DNA of 64,000 nt from assembly GCA_016278505.1 (NCBI GenBank), contig JADQBQ010000002.1:25638-89637 (forward strand), in the 5' to 3' direction. Source of the stretch: Clostridiales bacterium. Its GTDB lineage: Bacteria; Bacillota; Desulfotomaculia; Desulfotomaculales; VENG01. Positions 9,213 to 17,578 of this stretch are shown here, one piece after another (the first letter of the stretch is position 1; the number at the start of each line of letters is the position of its first letter). The notes beneath the pieces were generated by a model that was not told the origin of the DNA, made no database searches, and worked only from the letters and a program-made list of their open reading frames with translations. A program made the position numbers and the translations under genes.

Positions 9213-9962
9213 TTAGGTGCAACTGTCCAAGGTTTTCTTAAGTTCTTTAAGGAATGCCTTGTCCCGTGCGGTTAACAGGTCACCTTCCAACAAATCCGGC
9301 CTTCTGACCATAGTCCTAATTAAAGATTCCTTACGCCGCCAATCTCGAATGAGCTGATGATGACCGCTGGTAAGTACATCCGGCACTTCCATCCCCCTAA
9401 ATTCACGCGGGCGAGTATAATGAGGATATTCCAAAAGGCCATTATAAAAGGAATCTTCTTCAGCAGATGTCCTTTCTCCCAAGACATCTGGAACCAGCCT
9501 TGCCACGGCATCAATCACTACCATAGCCGGAAGTTCACCGCCGGTGAGAACAAAGTCACCTATGGAAACTTCATCCGTTACCAGCTGTTCATGTATGCGC
9601 TCATCAAAACCCTCGTAGTGTCCGCAAATAATTACCAGATGATCCTCCCGGGCAATTTCCTTGGCAAATTCCTGATTAAATGGCCTACCGGTAGGACACA
9701 TAATCATAACACGCCCGGCAAAACCGCCTGACTGGCGACCTATGTAATCCATAGCATTAAAAACCGGCTCAGGACCGATAACCATCCCCGCTCCTCCACC
9801 AAACGGCGTATCATCCACGGTACGGTGTTTGGTGGTGGAAAAATCTCTGATGTTAACAATATTAATATTGATTAAGTCTTTCTCTCTCGCCCTTTTAACA
9901 ATACTGGCATCAAAAGGACCTTGAAACATTTCCGGAAACAAGGTGAGAATGTCTATTATCAA
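9213..9962 (-). CDS. trmD: tRNA (guanine37-N1)-methyltransferase
   Basis: SPOUT-family enzyme that makes m1G37 in tRNAs reading CNN codons, which prevents +1 frameshifting. The N terminus is MIIDILTLFPEMF. The DDTPFGGGAGMV loop and the knot region DEVSIGDFVLTGGELP (residues ~155-172) bind S-adenosylmethionine. Length 249 is typical. It follows rimM by 13 bases. Confidence 0.98.
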   Translation of the reverse strand: MIIDILTLFPEMFQGPFDASIVKRAREKDLININIVNIRDFSTTKHRTVDDTPFGGGAGMVIGPEPVFNAMDYIGRQSGGFAGRVMIMCPTGRPFNQEFAKEIAREDHLVIICGHYEGFDERIHEQLVTDEVSIGDFVLTGGELPAMVVIDAVARLVPDVLGERTSAEEDSFYNGLLEYPHYTRPREFRGMEVPDVLTSGHHQLIRDWRRKESLIRTMVRRPDLLEGDLLTARDKAFLKELKKTLDSCT

Positions 9963-9975
9963 TGGTTACACCTCG

Positions 9976-10494
9976 TCAAAGTTCCAACCCCTCGGGTAAT
10001 TGTACCACTATGTTCCCAGCCTCCGGGTCCATATGGTGCACAACTGTTTTTAAAGCCGGAACTAAAAGTGGTTTGCGGCGTCCTTCTCCTTCCACCACAT
10101 AAACATCATTTGCACCGGTTCTTATAACATCTTTTACTTCACCAAGGAGTTCTCCTTCCCTGGTATATACCTTGCAACCTAATATCTCGAAAACATAGTA
10201 GGTTTGTTCGGGAAGATCCATGGCCTGCTCTCGGTAGACTTGCAGCAAAGCACCCTTATACTTTGCTGCTTCGTTGATGTCTTGAATTTCCCGAAACCGT
10301 ATAACTATAAACCTTTTATTGCGAAAAGCCTCTTCTATGTGTAAGATTTCCCTCTTGTTTCGGTGCAACACCAAAACCTCATCCATATCAAAAAAGCGGT
10401 CAGGAAAATCCGTGAGAGGCAGAATACGTAGCATTCCATGTCTGCCCTGAGTATTTGCTATTTTACCCACCGTTATATATCGGACATCCTGCAT
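9976..10494 (-). CDS. rimM: Ribosome maturation factor RimM
   Basis: Assembly factor for the 16S rRNA 3' domain that binds protein S19. The N-terminal barrel begins with YITVGKIANTQGRHGMLRI and the C-terminal PRC-barrel is near YTREGELLGEVKDVIRTGAND. Length 172 is normal. AAGGAGGA lies upstream of the ATG at 10494. It sits between khpA and trmD as in most Firmicutes. Confidence 0.96.
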   Translation of the reverse strand: MQDVRYITVGKIANTQGRHGMLRILPLTDFPDRFFDMDEVLVLHRNKREILHIEEAFRNKRFIVIRFREIQDINEAAKYKGALLQVYREQAMDLPEQTYYVFEILGCKVYTREGELLGEVKDVIRTGANDVYVVEGEGRRKPLLVPALKTVVHHMDPEAGNIVVQLPEGLEL

Positions 10495-10579
10495 CCCATG
10501 GAAGTCCTCCTTGCCAACCCCTGTATACTAATTAAAGAGGTGTAATACCCTGGTAAATGCCAGGAACTTACCCTGGTGT

Positions 10580-10813
10580 CTAGATACTATCAATTTCCAC
10601 AAATACTTTCTTCCGCTCTTTAATGGCAGCAGCTTTTACAACTGTACGCATTGCCTTAGCAATACGTCCGTGTTTGCCAATAACCTTACCCATATCTTCT
10701 GGCGCAACCCTTAATTGAATGACACTGGATTTCTCTTTCTCTGTCACATTTACCGAAACATGCTCGGGCTGGTCTACCAGGGCTTTGGCCAAGATTTCAA
10801 CCAATTCTTCCAT
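10580..10813 (-). CDS. khpA: KH-domain RNA-binding protein KhpA (YlqC)
   Basis: Small single-KH RNA-binding protein, 77 residues, thought to act with KhpB on small RNAs and cell elongation. The GxxG loop is in GKVIGKHGRIAKAMRTVVKA. The ATG at 10813 is chosen because GGAGG lies nine bases upstream; the frame opened by a TTG at 10831 would place that ribosome site inside the coding region. It lies 18 bases after rpsP. Confidence 0.94.
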   Translation of the reverse strand: MEELVEILAKALVDQPEHVSVNVTEKEKSSVIQLRVAPEDMGKVIGKHGRIAKAMRTVVKAAAIKERKKVFVEIDSI

Positions 10814-10831
10814 AGAGATAGACCTCCTCAA

Positions 10832-11092
10832 TTATTCCCCTGCTGGTTTATTAAGAACGCCTGCCTTGTTAAATAAGTCTCTGACAGTACCGGTAAGCTG
10901 TGCCCCTTTACCAATCCAGTCTCTCGCCTTGACCTCGTCAATCTTAATTTCTACCGGCTCTTTAAGCGGATTATAATAACCAAGTTCCTCAATAAACCTA
11001 CCATCACGGGGCGAACGAGAATCAGATACCACTATCCTATAAATGGGATTCTTTTTAGCTCCAATCCTTTTCAATCTAATTTTAACGGCCAC
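10832..11092 (-). CDS. rpsP: 30S ribosomal protein S16
   Basis: Ribosomal protein of 86 residues. The N terminus [21 protein letters not shown] and the following [18 protein letters not shown] are diagnostic. A strong AAGGAGGTGA ribosome site precedes the start. The 306-base gap upstream, toward ffh, is filled by a palindromic repeat element and a duplicated piece of ffh. Confidence 0.98.
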   Translation of the reverse strand: MAVKIRLKRIGAKKNPIYRIVVSDSRSPRDGRFIEELGYYNPLKEPVEIKIDEVKARDWIGKGAQLTGTVRDLFNKAGVLNKPAGE

Positions 11093-11123
11093 CTTGTTGT
11101 CACCTCCTTTTTAAAGTATAGGC

Positions 11124-11147
11124 CATCCTAGGGACCGAACGGTCCTC
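11124..11147. repeat. Direct repeat copying the 3' end of ffh (distal copy)
   Basis: This segment matches 11393-11418, the true end of ffh, apart from one substitution and a 2-base indel. Read on the minus strand it still spells Gly-Pro-Phe-Gly-Pro-stop, the C terminus of Ffh. The two copies bracket the repeat element at 11175-11386, as a target duplication would. They also form GGACCG/CGGTCC hairpins, so an RNA-structure role is an alternative. Confidence 0.6.
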
Positions 11148-11174
11148 TCAGGTTGTTGACAAAGCTGTGTGGTT

Positions 11175-11386
11175 AACCTGTCTTTTGCGCCCGCTCATTG
11201 CAATTCATCTCGCAGGCCAGGCTAAGGCTCAGTCTCACGCTCCAGCGGGATTCCCGCCCCATTCGCCGTCCTGGCTCAGGGGGCGGCCTCGCACGTCCTG
11301 TGCTCGGTCCCGCTTCCGCTTATCGACTTCGCCAAGCCTGGCTAGCTGCTCGATTCAATGCATTCGCTATGCGCAAAAGACAGGTT
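11175..11386. repeat. Palindromic repeat element, copy 1
   Basis: A 212-base noncoding element between rpsP and ffh. Its ends are perfect 16-bp inverted repeats, AACCTGTCTTTTGCGC and its complement, and the inverted symmetry continues imperfectly inward, so the whole unit could fold into a long hairpin. Copy 2 at 14881-15173 shares most of the sequence. No protein is encoded: the overlapping frames do not resemble anything and differ between copies. It resembles a MITE-like or REP-like unit with no transposase of its own. Confidence 0.75.
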
Positions 11387-11392
11387 TGTCAT

Positions 11393-11418
11393 CATCCTCT
11401 AGGGACCGAAAGGTCCTC
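11393..11418. repeat. Direct repeat at the 3' end of ffh (proximal copy)
   Basis: Partner of 11124-11147. It covers the last codons and stop codon of ffh plus six bases beyond. Together the pair flanks the palindromic element at 11175-11386. Confidence 0.6.
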
Positions 11419-12769
11419 CTTTTTTGCCCATCATTAAGGGGTTTTTACCTGCTTTCCCCTTTTTCATAGACTTTTCTGCATCCATAAGCTGTTTCATCAT
11501 TTTTTTGGTCTGTCCAAACTGTTTTAGTAGCCGATTCACATCCTGCACCCTGGTGCCGCTACCACGGGCAATGCGCTTTTTCCTGCTGCCGCTGATCTCA
11601 GAGGGATTTTGCCTTTCGAAGGGAGTCATAGAATTAATGATTGCTTCTACGTAAACCAGTTCCTTCTCGTCTATATGCATGTCTTTTAATTTTTTATTGT
11701 TTCCCAGTCCCGGAATCATACCCATTATTTGGTCGATAGGACCTAGCTTTTTAACCTGCTGTAGTTGGTCTACAAAATCATCCAATGTAAACTCCATACT
11801 ACGAATGCGTTTATTTAACTTGGATACTTTTTCCTGATCGAAATTATCCTGAGCCTTTTCTATTAGGGTAAGCATATCCCCCATGCCCAATATACGGTCT
11901 GCCATCCGGTTAGGGTGGAATGTCTCCAGGGCATCCAGCTTTTCCCCAATGCCTACAAATTTGATTGGACGGCCCGTTACGGCTTTTACCGATAAAGCCG
12001 CTCCTCCCCGGGCATCCCCGTCCAGTTTGGTCAAAACCACTCCGTCCAGCTCAAGCCGCTCGTTAAATGTATTAGCCACATTGACTGCATCCTGCCCGGT
12101 CATGGCGTCAACCACCAGTAAAATTTCATCCGGCTTTATCTCTGATTTAACGGCAAATAACTCTTCCATTAATTCCTCATCAATATGAAGACGTCCAGCG
12201 GTATCAATAATCACTACATCTTGGCCATTATTGATTGCACTTTCTTTAGCTGCCCTGGCAATGGCTGGTGGCCGCTGTTTGTCACCCATGGAGAAAACCG
12301 GCATGTCAAGTTGACTACCCAACACTTCCAATTGTTTTATTGCCGCCGGCCTGTATATATCCCCTGCTACCAATAGGGGCTTGCGACCCTGTTTACGCAG
12401 TAACCTGGCCAACTTTGCAGAGGTGGTGGTTTTACCTGCGCCTTGCAGCCCCACCATCATGATCACGGTTGGAGGTTTGGAAGCCATATTAATTTTACTT
12501 TCTTCGCCTCCCATAAGGCCAACCAGCTCATCATGTACAATTTTTATCACCTGTTGGGCGGGGGTCAAACTATCCAGAACATCGTGCCCTACCGCTCTTT
12601 CTCGGACTCGTTTCATAAAATCTTTTACCACTTGAAAGTTAACATCAGCGGATAAAAGAGCCCGGCGAACTTCTTTAAGAGCTAAGTCTACATCCGACTC
12701 ATTTAGTTTTCCCTTGCTTTTAAGCTTTTTAAAGGCATCTTGAAGCCTTTCAGCCAGACTGGAAAACAC
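11399..12769 (-). CDS. ffh: Signal recognition particle protein Ffh
   Basis: GTPase of the SRP that delivers nascent membrane proteins to FtsY. The N domain is followed by the G domain (GLQGAGKTTTSAKLA at ~106, DTAGRLHIDEELM, TKLDGDARGG) and the Met-rich M domain from ~300 with GSGTRVQDVNRLLKQF binding SRP RNA. It has 456 residues. The start is GTG at 12769 behind an AGGGGG site. The C terminus ends GGPFGP, and this last stretch is duplicated 245 bases downstream. Confidence 0.98.
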   Translation of the reverse strand: MFSSLAERLQDAFKKLKSKGKLNESDVDLALKEVRRALLSADVNFQVVKDFMKRVRERAVGHDVLDSLTPAQQVIKIVHDELVGLMGGEESKINMASKPPTVIMMVGLQGAGKTTTSAKLARLLRKQGRKPLLVAGDIYRPAAIKQLEVLGSQLDMPVFSMGDKQRPPAIARAAKESAINNGQDVVIIDTAGRLHIDEELMEELFAVKSEIKPDEILLVVDAMTGQDAVNVANTFNERLELDGVVLTKLDGDARGGAALSVKAVTGRPIKFVGIGEKLDALETFHPNRMADRILGMGDMLTLIEKAQDNFDQEKVSKLNKRIRSMEFTLDDFVDQLQQVKKLGPIDQIMGMIPGLGNNKKLKDMHIDEKELVYVEAIINSMTPFERQNPSEISGSRKKRIARGSGTRVQDVNRLLKQFGQTKKMMKQLMDAEKSMKKGKAGKNPLMMGKKGGPFGP

Positions 12770-12835
12770 TTAACATCCCCCTAGAAATAACTACCGCAGG
12801 GTAACCCCCTTGGTAATACTAATCTAAAAAAAATA

Positions 12836-13189
12836 CTATTCTTCACTGCTAATTTCAAGCATCCTCTCTAACATTTGCCTTGCTTTTACCACTGACTCGG
12901 CACTACCTTTAATTTCTGATTCATCCAGCAATCTGGCAACTTCCGACAGCTTTTTTCTCTGATCCAAGAATCGTTTCACCAGACCGAGCTTATCTTCGTA
13001 ATCACTTAAAACTTTTTCCGATCTTTTAAGACTATCATATACCGCTTGTCTACTAACATCATAGTTCTCAGCTATTTCACCCAGCGATAAATCATGTCCA
13101 TAGTACAGATCAATAAAACTTTTCTGTTTTTTGGTTAGTAATTGTCCGTAAAAATCAAATAGTAAAGCCATCCAGGCCACTTTGTCCAT
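12836..13189 (-). CDS. ylxM: YlxM family helix-turn-helix protein
   Basis: Small protein (118 residues) co-transcribed with ffh in Gram-positive bacteria and linked to SRP function. A sigma-70 region-4-like HTH is visible in KQKSFIDLYYGHDLSLGEIA followed by ENYDVSRQAVYDSLKRSEK. The rest is helical. The ATG at 13189 (MDKVAWMA) is preferred because AAGGG sits six bases upstream; ATG at 13195 and the longer frame to 13261 are less likely. Confidence 0.92.
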   Translation of the reverse strand: MDKVAWMALLFDFYGQLLTKKQKSFIDLYYGHDLSLGEIAENYDVSRQAVYDSLKRSEKVLSDYEDKLGLVKRFLDQRKKLSEVARLLDESEIKGSAESVVKARQMLERMLEISSEE

Positions 13190-13232
13190 ATTCATCCCTT
13201 TTTCACTATAAAGGCAATATACTTTACACCAG

Positions 13233-13261
13233 ATTGTAGCGGAACTTACTCCTGTTGTCAA
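13233..13261 (-). promoter_or_regulatory. Sigma-A promoter for ylxM-ffh
   Basis: Read on the minus strand, TTGACA, a 17-base spacer and TACAAT lie 44 bases upstream of the ylxM start. The -35 box is perfect and the -10 box matches five of six. Confidence 0.75.
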
Positions 13262-13308
13262 GGCTTTTAACTTTAAGTTGGCCTGCTAGTGCATGTTATT
13301 GCATAAAA

Positions 13309-13337
13309 TTGACAGGCGCTGATTGCCGTGATAAATT
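13309..13337 (+). promoter_or_regulatory. Candidate promoter for the class III aminotransferase
   Basis: TTGACA at 13309-13314 is followed after 17 bases by TAAATT. Downstream, at 13350-13370, the related boxes TTTGTGCACA and TTTGCACA are repeated and could be a control site. Confidence 0.55.
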
Positions 13338-13389
13338 TATAAATAAGTTTGTGCACAATCTTTGCACATTAGTGAGGTGAATAGATTAG

Positions 13390-14805
13390 TTGAACGAAAA
13401 AAATACCAACAAAAACAGCCTAAACCTTATTTCGTTGGAACAGGCGGTATCTCTAAACAGAAGTGACATACGAAAACTACATAAAGAATATGGTAATTCA
13501 GGCCTTACTTCCACAATGAGCCTTTTAGACTTCGACAAAAATTTTGTCAGAGCCCAAGGAGCAAGTGTATGGGACAGTGACGGTAATAAATATTTGGACT
13601 TTCTGGGCGGGTTCGGCTCACTTAACGTAGGCCACAATCATCCTAAAATTCTCGCTGCACTCGAAACGGCAAATCAATTACCAAGCATCATACCCGCATC
13701 ATTACCGGCCCTGGCGGGCGCCCTGGCAAAAAACTTAGCCCAAATCACCCCGGGTGACCTGCAAAGATCTTTCTTCTGCAACAGCGGGGCTGAAGCAGTT
13801 GAGGGGGCACTAAAACTGGCCCGCGCAGCGACTGGAAAAACAAATATCGTATTTTGTGATAATTCCTTTCACGGCAAAACCTTTGGGGCCTTATCAGTTA
13901 CCGGAAGGGATAAATACCAAAAGCCCTTTGAGCCGCTTCTGCCTGGTTGTCATTCGGTACCTTTCAATGATGTAGACGCCCTGGTAAAAGCTTTAAGTTC
14001 ATTTTCTCCCGCGGCATTTATAGTTGAGCCCATACAGGGTGAGGGCGGGATTATCACACCTTCAAAAGAGTATTTTAAACAGGTGCAAAAGATATGCAAA
14101 AAATACAGTACGCTTTTGATTATCGATGAAGTTCAGACCGGTTTAGGCCGTACAGGTAAAATGTTTGCATGTGAGCGCCACCATATAGAACCTGATGTTC
14201 TTTGTTTGGCCAAATCTCTAGGTGGAGGGACAATGCCCATAGGGGCATTTGTCACCAAGGATGCTATCTGGAGAAAAGCCTACGGTGGTATGGATAAGGC
14301 TACTTTACATACTTCCACCTTTGGGGGAAATTCCCGGGCTGCAGCTGCCGGGCTGGCCACCCTGCAAGTAATTTATGAGGAAAACCTGCTTGATAAGACA
14401 AAGCAAAACGGAGATTTCTTTCTTGATCAATTGAACAGGCTTAAAAATAAGCATCCCCTTATAAAAGAAGTAAGGGGACAGGGGCTTATGATTGGGTTGG
14501 AATTTAATCAGGTAGAAGGTTTGGGCGATAAATTAAGCATGGGGATTACAAATAAGCTCTCCCAGGAGTATATGGGCAGCCTTGTTGCCGGAGAATTAAT
14601 GAACGAGTTCAAAATCATTACTGCTTATACTTTAAACAATCCCAATGTTATCCGGCTTGAACCACCTTTAATTGTTTCCCGCGAAGAATTGGAGGCAGTT
14701 GTGGATGCTTTTGATAAAATTCTTTCGCGTCACCGGGGGTTCTTTAGTGTTGCTGCTTCGGGGGCCAGGACAATCCTGAAGTCATTCAGGCAGAATAATA
14801 AATAA
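13390..14805 (+). CDS. Class III aminotransferase, putrescine aminotransferase-like
   Basis: PLP-dependent omega-aminotransferase of 471 residues. The pattern of conserved blocks follows E. coli putrescine aminotransferase (YgjG): FFCNSGAEAVEGALKLARA binds the cofactor phosphate, FHGKTFGALSVTG follows, IIDEVQTGLGRTG holds the cofactor Asp, and LCLAKSLGGGTMPIGAF holds the Schiff-base Lys. The end TLNNPNVIRLEPPL is also shared. The substrate is inferred as putrescine or a related diamine; ornithine- or acetylornithine-type enzymes are shorter. The start is TTG at 13390 behind GAGGTG. It stands alone on the plus strand between two minus-strand blocks. Confidence 0.85.
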   Translation: MNEKNTNKNSLNLISLEQAVSLNRSDIRKLHKEYGNSGLTSTMSLLDFDKNFVRAQGASVWDSDGNKYLDFLGGFGSLNVGHNHPKILAALETANQLPSIIPASLPALAGALAKNLAQITPGDLQRSFFCNSGAEAVEGALKLARAATGKTNIVFCDNSFHGKTFGALSVTGRDKYQKPFEPLLPGCHSVPFNDVDALVKALSSFSPAAFIVEPIQGEGGIITPSKEYFKQVQKICKKYSTLLIIDEVQTGLGRTGKMFACERHHIEPDVLCLAKSLGGGTMPIGAFVTKDAIWRKAYGGMDKATLHTSTFGGNSRAAAAGLATLQVIYEENLLDKTKQNGDFFLDQLNRLKNKHPLIKEVRGQGLMIGLEFNQVEGLGDKLSMGITNKLSQEYMGSLVAGELMNEFKIITAYTLNNPNVIRLEPPLIVSREELEAVVDAFDKILSRHRGFFSVAASGARTILKSFRQNNK

Positions 14806-14880
14806 ACCTAAGCCTGGCTTGTTCGCTTTAAGTAGGATCGTAATCCGGCCAGCCTTCGGCCGGCCAGGGCTTGGTAGCTC

Positions 14881-15173
14881 AACCTGCCTTTTGCGCCCGC
14901 TCATTCATTTCATCTCGCAGCGCCAGGCTAAGCTCAGTCTCACGCTCCAGCGGGGTTCCCAAATTAATAAGCCTCATCTTAAGACCAGATATTTCCGCAA
15001 TGGCTTAGATAAGAGTTGTATTACGAAAACAGCGGTGATGCCATTGCTGTCCGCCGTCCTGGCTCAGGGGGCGGCCTCGCACGTCCTGTGCTCGGCCCCG
15101 CTTCCGCTTATCGACTTCGCTAAGCCTGGCTGCTGCTCGATTCAATTCATTCGCTCTGCGCAAAAGGCAGGTT
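14881..15173. repeat. Palindromic repeat element, copy 2 (with 90-bp insert)
   Basis: Second copy of the 11175-11386 element, 293 bases long, between the aminotransferase and dat. The terminal 16-bp inverted repeat reads AACCTGCCTTTTGCGC. The one base that differs from copy 1 is matched by the complementary change at the other end (15158-15173), so pairing is preserved. Positions 14961-15050 are a 90-base insert absent from copy 1, with its own 8-bp inverted repeat (GCAATGGC at 14997-15004, GCCATTGC at 15040-15047). Just upstream, CCGGCC/GGCCGG at 14845-14863 forms a short GC hairpin after the aminotransferase stop. The rest of the 416-base gap holds nothing I recognise. Confidence 0.75.
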
Positions 15174-15221
15174 TGTCGTAATCTTACGCCCAAACCCATA
15201 AAAAGGTAGCCGTGTTCCCAC

Positions 15222-16067
15222 TTAATCAGGTCTTAGTGCTTGGTAGCCTGCCAGCAGGCTTCTTGTCAATGGCCCGGGTTTACCGTCACCGATTTCGATA
15301 TCGTCCACCCTGGTTACCGGGGCTACTTCATGAATGGTGTTGGTGCAAAACACTTCTTCCGCAGCCGTTAGTTCCGTGGCGGAAAAAGGTTCCTCCCTAA
15401 CTTCTACACCCATTGACTCAGCAATTTGAATAACATACTTTCTGGTAATACCGGGAAGTATTTTGTTGCCGTTAGGATATGTTTTTAGTATACCCTGTTT
15501 AATTATGAACACATTGCTGGAGGCAGCCTCGGTTACAGTACCGTCATCCATTACAAAGACTGCTTCTACCGCCCCGCTCTTCTGTGCCTTGTGCTTAGCC
15601 AGAATATTTGCCTGCAGGGAAATGCTTTTAACGTTGCACATCTGCCAGCGCAGATCCGGGTGTGTAATTACTTTAATTCCTTCACTGTACATAGATGGCG
15701 GAATTTCCGGCACATGCCGTACGGTAACTAACAGGTTAGGCTTTATCCCGGCGTCAAAGGTATGATTACGAGGAGCCGTTCCCCGGCTGAGCTGTATATA
15801 AACCATTGCTTCTTTAATGCCGGATTCTGTCAAAAGTTCTTCGCATATGGCGCCGATATCTTTTTCCACCTCAGGTAGGTCTATTTCCACGGCAGCTGCA
15901 CTGGACTTTAATCGCTCCAGATGGTCCTGTAGTGCAAACATCTTTCCATTATAAGCGCGAATCACTTCATAAATGCCGTCTCCAAAAATATAGCCCCGGT
16001 CATTGACTGAGATATGAGCCTCTGCAAATGAGCCAATCCATCCGTTCAGATATACCAGTTCTTTCAT
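15222..16067 (-). CDS. dat: D-amino-acid transaminase (class IV aminotransferase)
   Basis: Fold-type IV PLP aminotransferase, 281 residues. Blocks typical of D-alanine aminotransferase rather than branched-chain enzymes are VYIQLSRGTAPRNHTF and DLRWQMCNVKSISLQANILA, the latter holding the Schiff-base Lys. TEAASSNVFII and CTNTIHEVAPVT follow. It probably interconverts D-alanine and D-glutamate for peptidoglycan. The ATG at 16067 (MKELVYLN) has GAGGG upstream. It is a single-gene unit between the mtaD terminator and repeat copy 2. A branched-chain or 4-amino-4-deoxychorismate activity cannot be fully excluded. Confidence 0.87.
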   Translation of the reverse strand: MKELVYLNGWIGSFAEAHISVNDRGYIFGDGIYEVIRAYNGKMFALQDHLERLKSSAAAVEIDLPEVEKDIGAICEELLTESGIKEAMVYIQLSRGTAPRNHTFDAGIKPNLLVTVRHVPEIPPSMYSEGIKVITHPDLRWQMCNVKSISLQANILAKHKAQKSGAVEAVFVMDDGTVTEAASSNVFIIKQGILKTYPNGNKILPGITRKYVIQIAESMGVEVREEPFSATELTAAEEVFCTNTIHEVAPVTRVDDIEIGDGKPGPLTRSLLAGYQALRPD

Positions 16068-16100
16068 ATTATCCCTCATTCGAATAAATTAATTGACTAT

Positions 16101-16130
16101 ATAATATCTTTTGGATTAGCTAAAAGGCAA
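16101..16130 (-). promoter_or_regulatory. Candidate promoter for dat
   Basis: On the minus strand, TTGCCT, an 18-base spacer and TATTAT lie between the mtaD terminator and the dat start. Confidence 0.5.
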
Positions 16131-16140
16131 TATATTATAG

Positions 16141-16176
16141 AAAAAAACGGTGCCGCGCCCGGCACCGTTTTTTAAA
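16141..16176 (-). terminator. Rho-independent terminator after mtaD
   Basis: AACGGTGCCG and CGGCACCGTT pair around a short loop, with A and T runs on both sides. It abuts the mtaD stop codon and ends the mtnP-mtnA-ahcY-ald-mtaD transcript. It could work in both directions. Confidence 0.9.
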
Positions 16177-17490
16177 CTATTTACCTGCCGCCTCTTTCAC
16201 CAGCCGGTCAGCACATTCTTGTGCTTTAGCGCAAATTTCATCTACATCTACTGTCAGCAGGCGGCGGTTTTCCATAAGTATCTGCCCGTTGACAATGGTT
16301 GTATCGATGTCGGCGGATGAAGCAGCATATGCCACATGAGAAGCAGGATTGTGGAGCGGATACAGGTGTGGTTTATCCATATCGATAAGTATTATGTCGG
16401 CCTTATAACCGGGCTTTAGCATGCCTACTTCTTTTTCCATGCCTAACACCCTGGCTCCCTCTCTAGTGGCCATACCCAAAGCGGCAGATGCCGGCAAGGC
16501 GGTTGCATCTTCGGTGGAAACCTTTTGCAGGAATGATGCGCTGCGCAATTCTTCCAGCATATCCAAATTGTTATTGCTGGACGCGCCGTCTGTTCCCAGC
16601 CCAACTACTGCTCCGGCGTCTATTAGTTTTTGTACCGGCGCTATACCGCTGGCTAACTTCATATTGCTTTCGGGATTATGAGCAATACCAACCTTTTTAG
16701 TGCTTAGTATTTCTATGTCTTTATCATCCAAATGCACGCAATGAGCGGCAAGGACCGGAAGTTCAAAGAGCCCAATACTGTCCATGAGCTGAGTGGGTGT
16801 CTTTCCGTACTGCTCAGTTATGTCGGTGAACTCCCCGCGGGTTTCTGCCAGGTGAATGTGGATACCCACATTTAGTTCTTTCGCGTATTCCATAGCCTGC
16901 TGAACAAACTCGGGCGGGCATGTATAAGGGGCGTGGGGTCCGAACATACACTTAATTCTTCCTTCTGCCGTACCGTTATAATTCTTTATAAATTCTTTAC
17001 TTTCTTCCAAGGCCTGGGGGCCGTTGGGGGCTATACCGATCATGCCCCGGCTTAAAACAGCTCTCAGACCCGACTTTTCTACCGATTCGGCAATCCGGTC
17101 CATGTGCATGTACATATCAGCAAAAGTGGTGGTCCCTGACATTATCATTTCCACGCAACAAAGCATAGCTCCCCAGTAATTATCATCCGACGTCATATTA
17201 TCCTCAAATGGCCAAATCATTTCCTGCAGCCATTTCATCAAGGGGAGATCATCGGCATAACTGCGCAGCAGGGTCATGGAAGCATGGGTGTGACAGTTGA
17301 CAAAGCCGGGCAGAGCAACCATCTTGTCACCACCGGTGGTTTTTTCAGCTACAAAATCTCCGGTGGTTGACCCCGCCGGGCCAACATGAATAATGCGGTC
17401 GCCGTCAACCGCTATTTCGCCGCCGGAAAAGACCTCACCATTTTCATTCATGGTAAGAATGTTTCCGGCTTTAATCAAAAGTTTTGCCAT
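16177..17490 (-). CDS. mtaD: 5-methylthioadenosine/S-adenosylhomocysteine deaminase
   Basis: Amidohydrolase that deaminates methylthioadenosine, S-adenosylhomocysteine or 5'-deoxyadenosine to the inosine form. It has 437 residues. Metal-binding motifs are visible: GFVNCHTHASMTLLR (~60-75), the HIHLAETRGE segment, LAAHCVHLDD, and GLGTDGASSNNNLDML with the catalytic Asp. The gene is last in a cluster with mtnP, mtnA, a class II aldolase and ahcY, so its substrate is most likely a product of SAM use. Family members differ in preference among MTA, SAH and 5'-deoxyadenosine, and the sequence does not settle this. Confidence 0.92.
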   Translation of the reverse strand: MAKLLIKAGNILTMNENGEVFSGGEIAVDGDRIIHVGPAGSTTGDFVAEKTTGGDKMVALPGFVNCHTHASMTLLRSYADDLPLMKWLQEMIWPFEDNMTSDDNYWGAMLCCVEMIMSGTTTFADMYMHMDRIAESVEKSGLRAVLSRGMIGIAPNGPQALEESKEFIKNYNGTAEGRIKCMFGPHAPYTCPPEFVQQAMEYAKELNVGIHIHLAETRGEFTDITEQYGKTPTQLMDSIGLFELPVLAAHCVHLDDKDIEILSTKKVGIAHNPESNMKLASGIAPVQKLIDAGAVVGLGTDGASSNNNLDMLEELRSASFLQKVSTEDATALPASAALGMATREGARVLGMEKEVGMLKPGYKADIILIDMDKPHLYPLHNPASHVAYAASSADIDTTIVNGQILMENRRLLTVDVDEICAKAQECADRLVKEAAGK

Positions 17491-17549
17491 CTATTTACCG
17501 GTAAAGACCGGTTCCCTCCCTTCATTATAAAAGTTATCCATATTGATCA

Positions 17550-17574
17550 CACCCGCCCCTTTTTAGGGCGGGTG
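17550..17574 (-). other. Intercistronic GC hairpin between aldolase and mtaD
   Basis: CACCCGCCC and GGGCGGGTG pair around seven bases directly after the aldolase stop. No T run follows on the minus strand, so this may be an mRNA stabiliser or weak attenuator rather than a terminator. Confidence 0.5.
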
Positions 17575-17578
17575 GTTT

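Noticed and set aside
11167..11469. Overlapping open frames through repeat copy 1
   Set aside because: They are Arg/Ser/Pro-rich without a domain, differ between the two element copies and run into antisense of ffh. The region is best read as noncoding palindromic repeat.
16147..16170. GGTGCCGCG resembling the T-box sequence
   Set aside because: It is part of a symmetric terminator behind mtaD, and no T-box leader or tRNA-synthetase or amino-acid gene follows in the right position.
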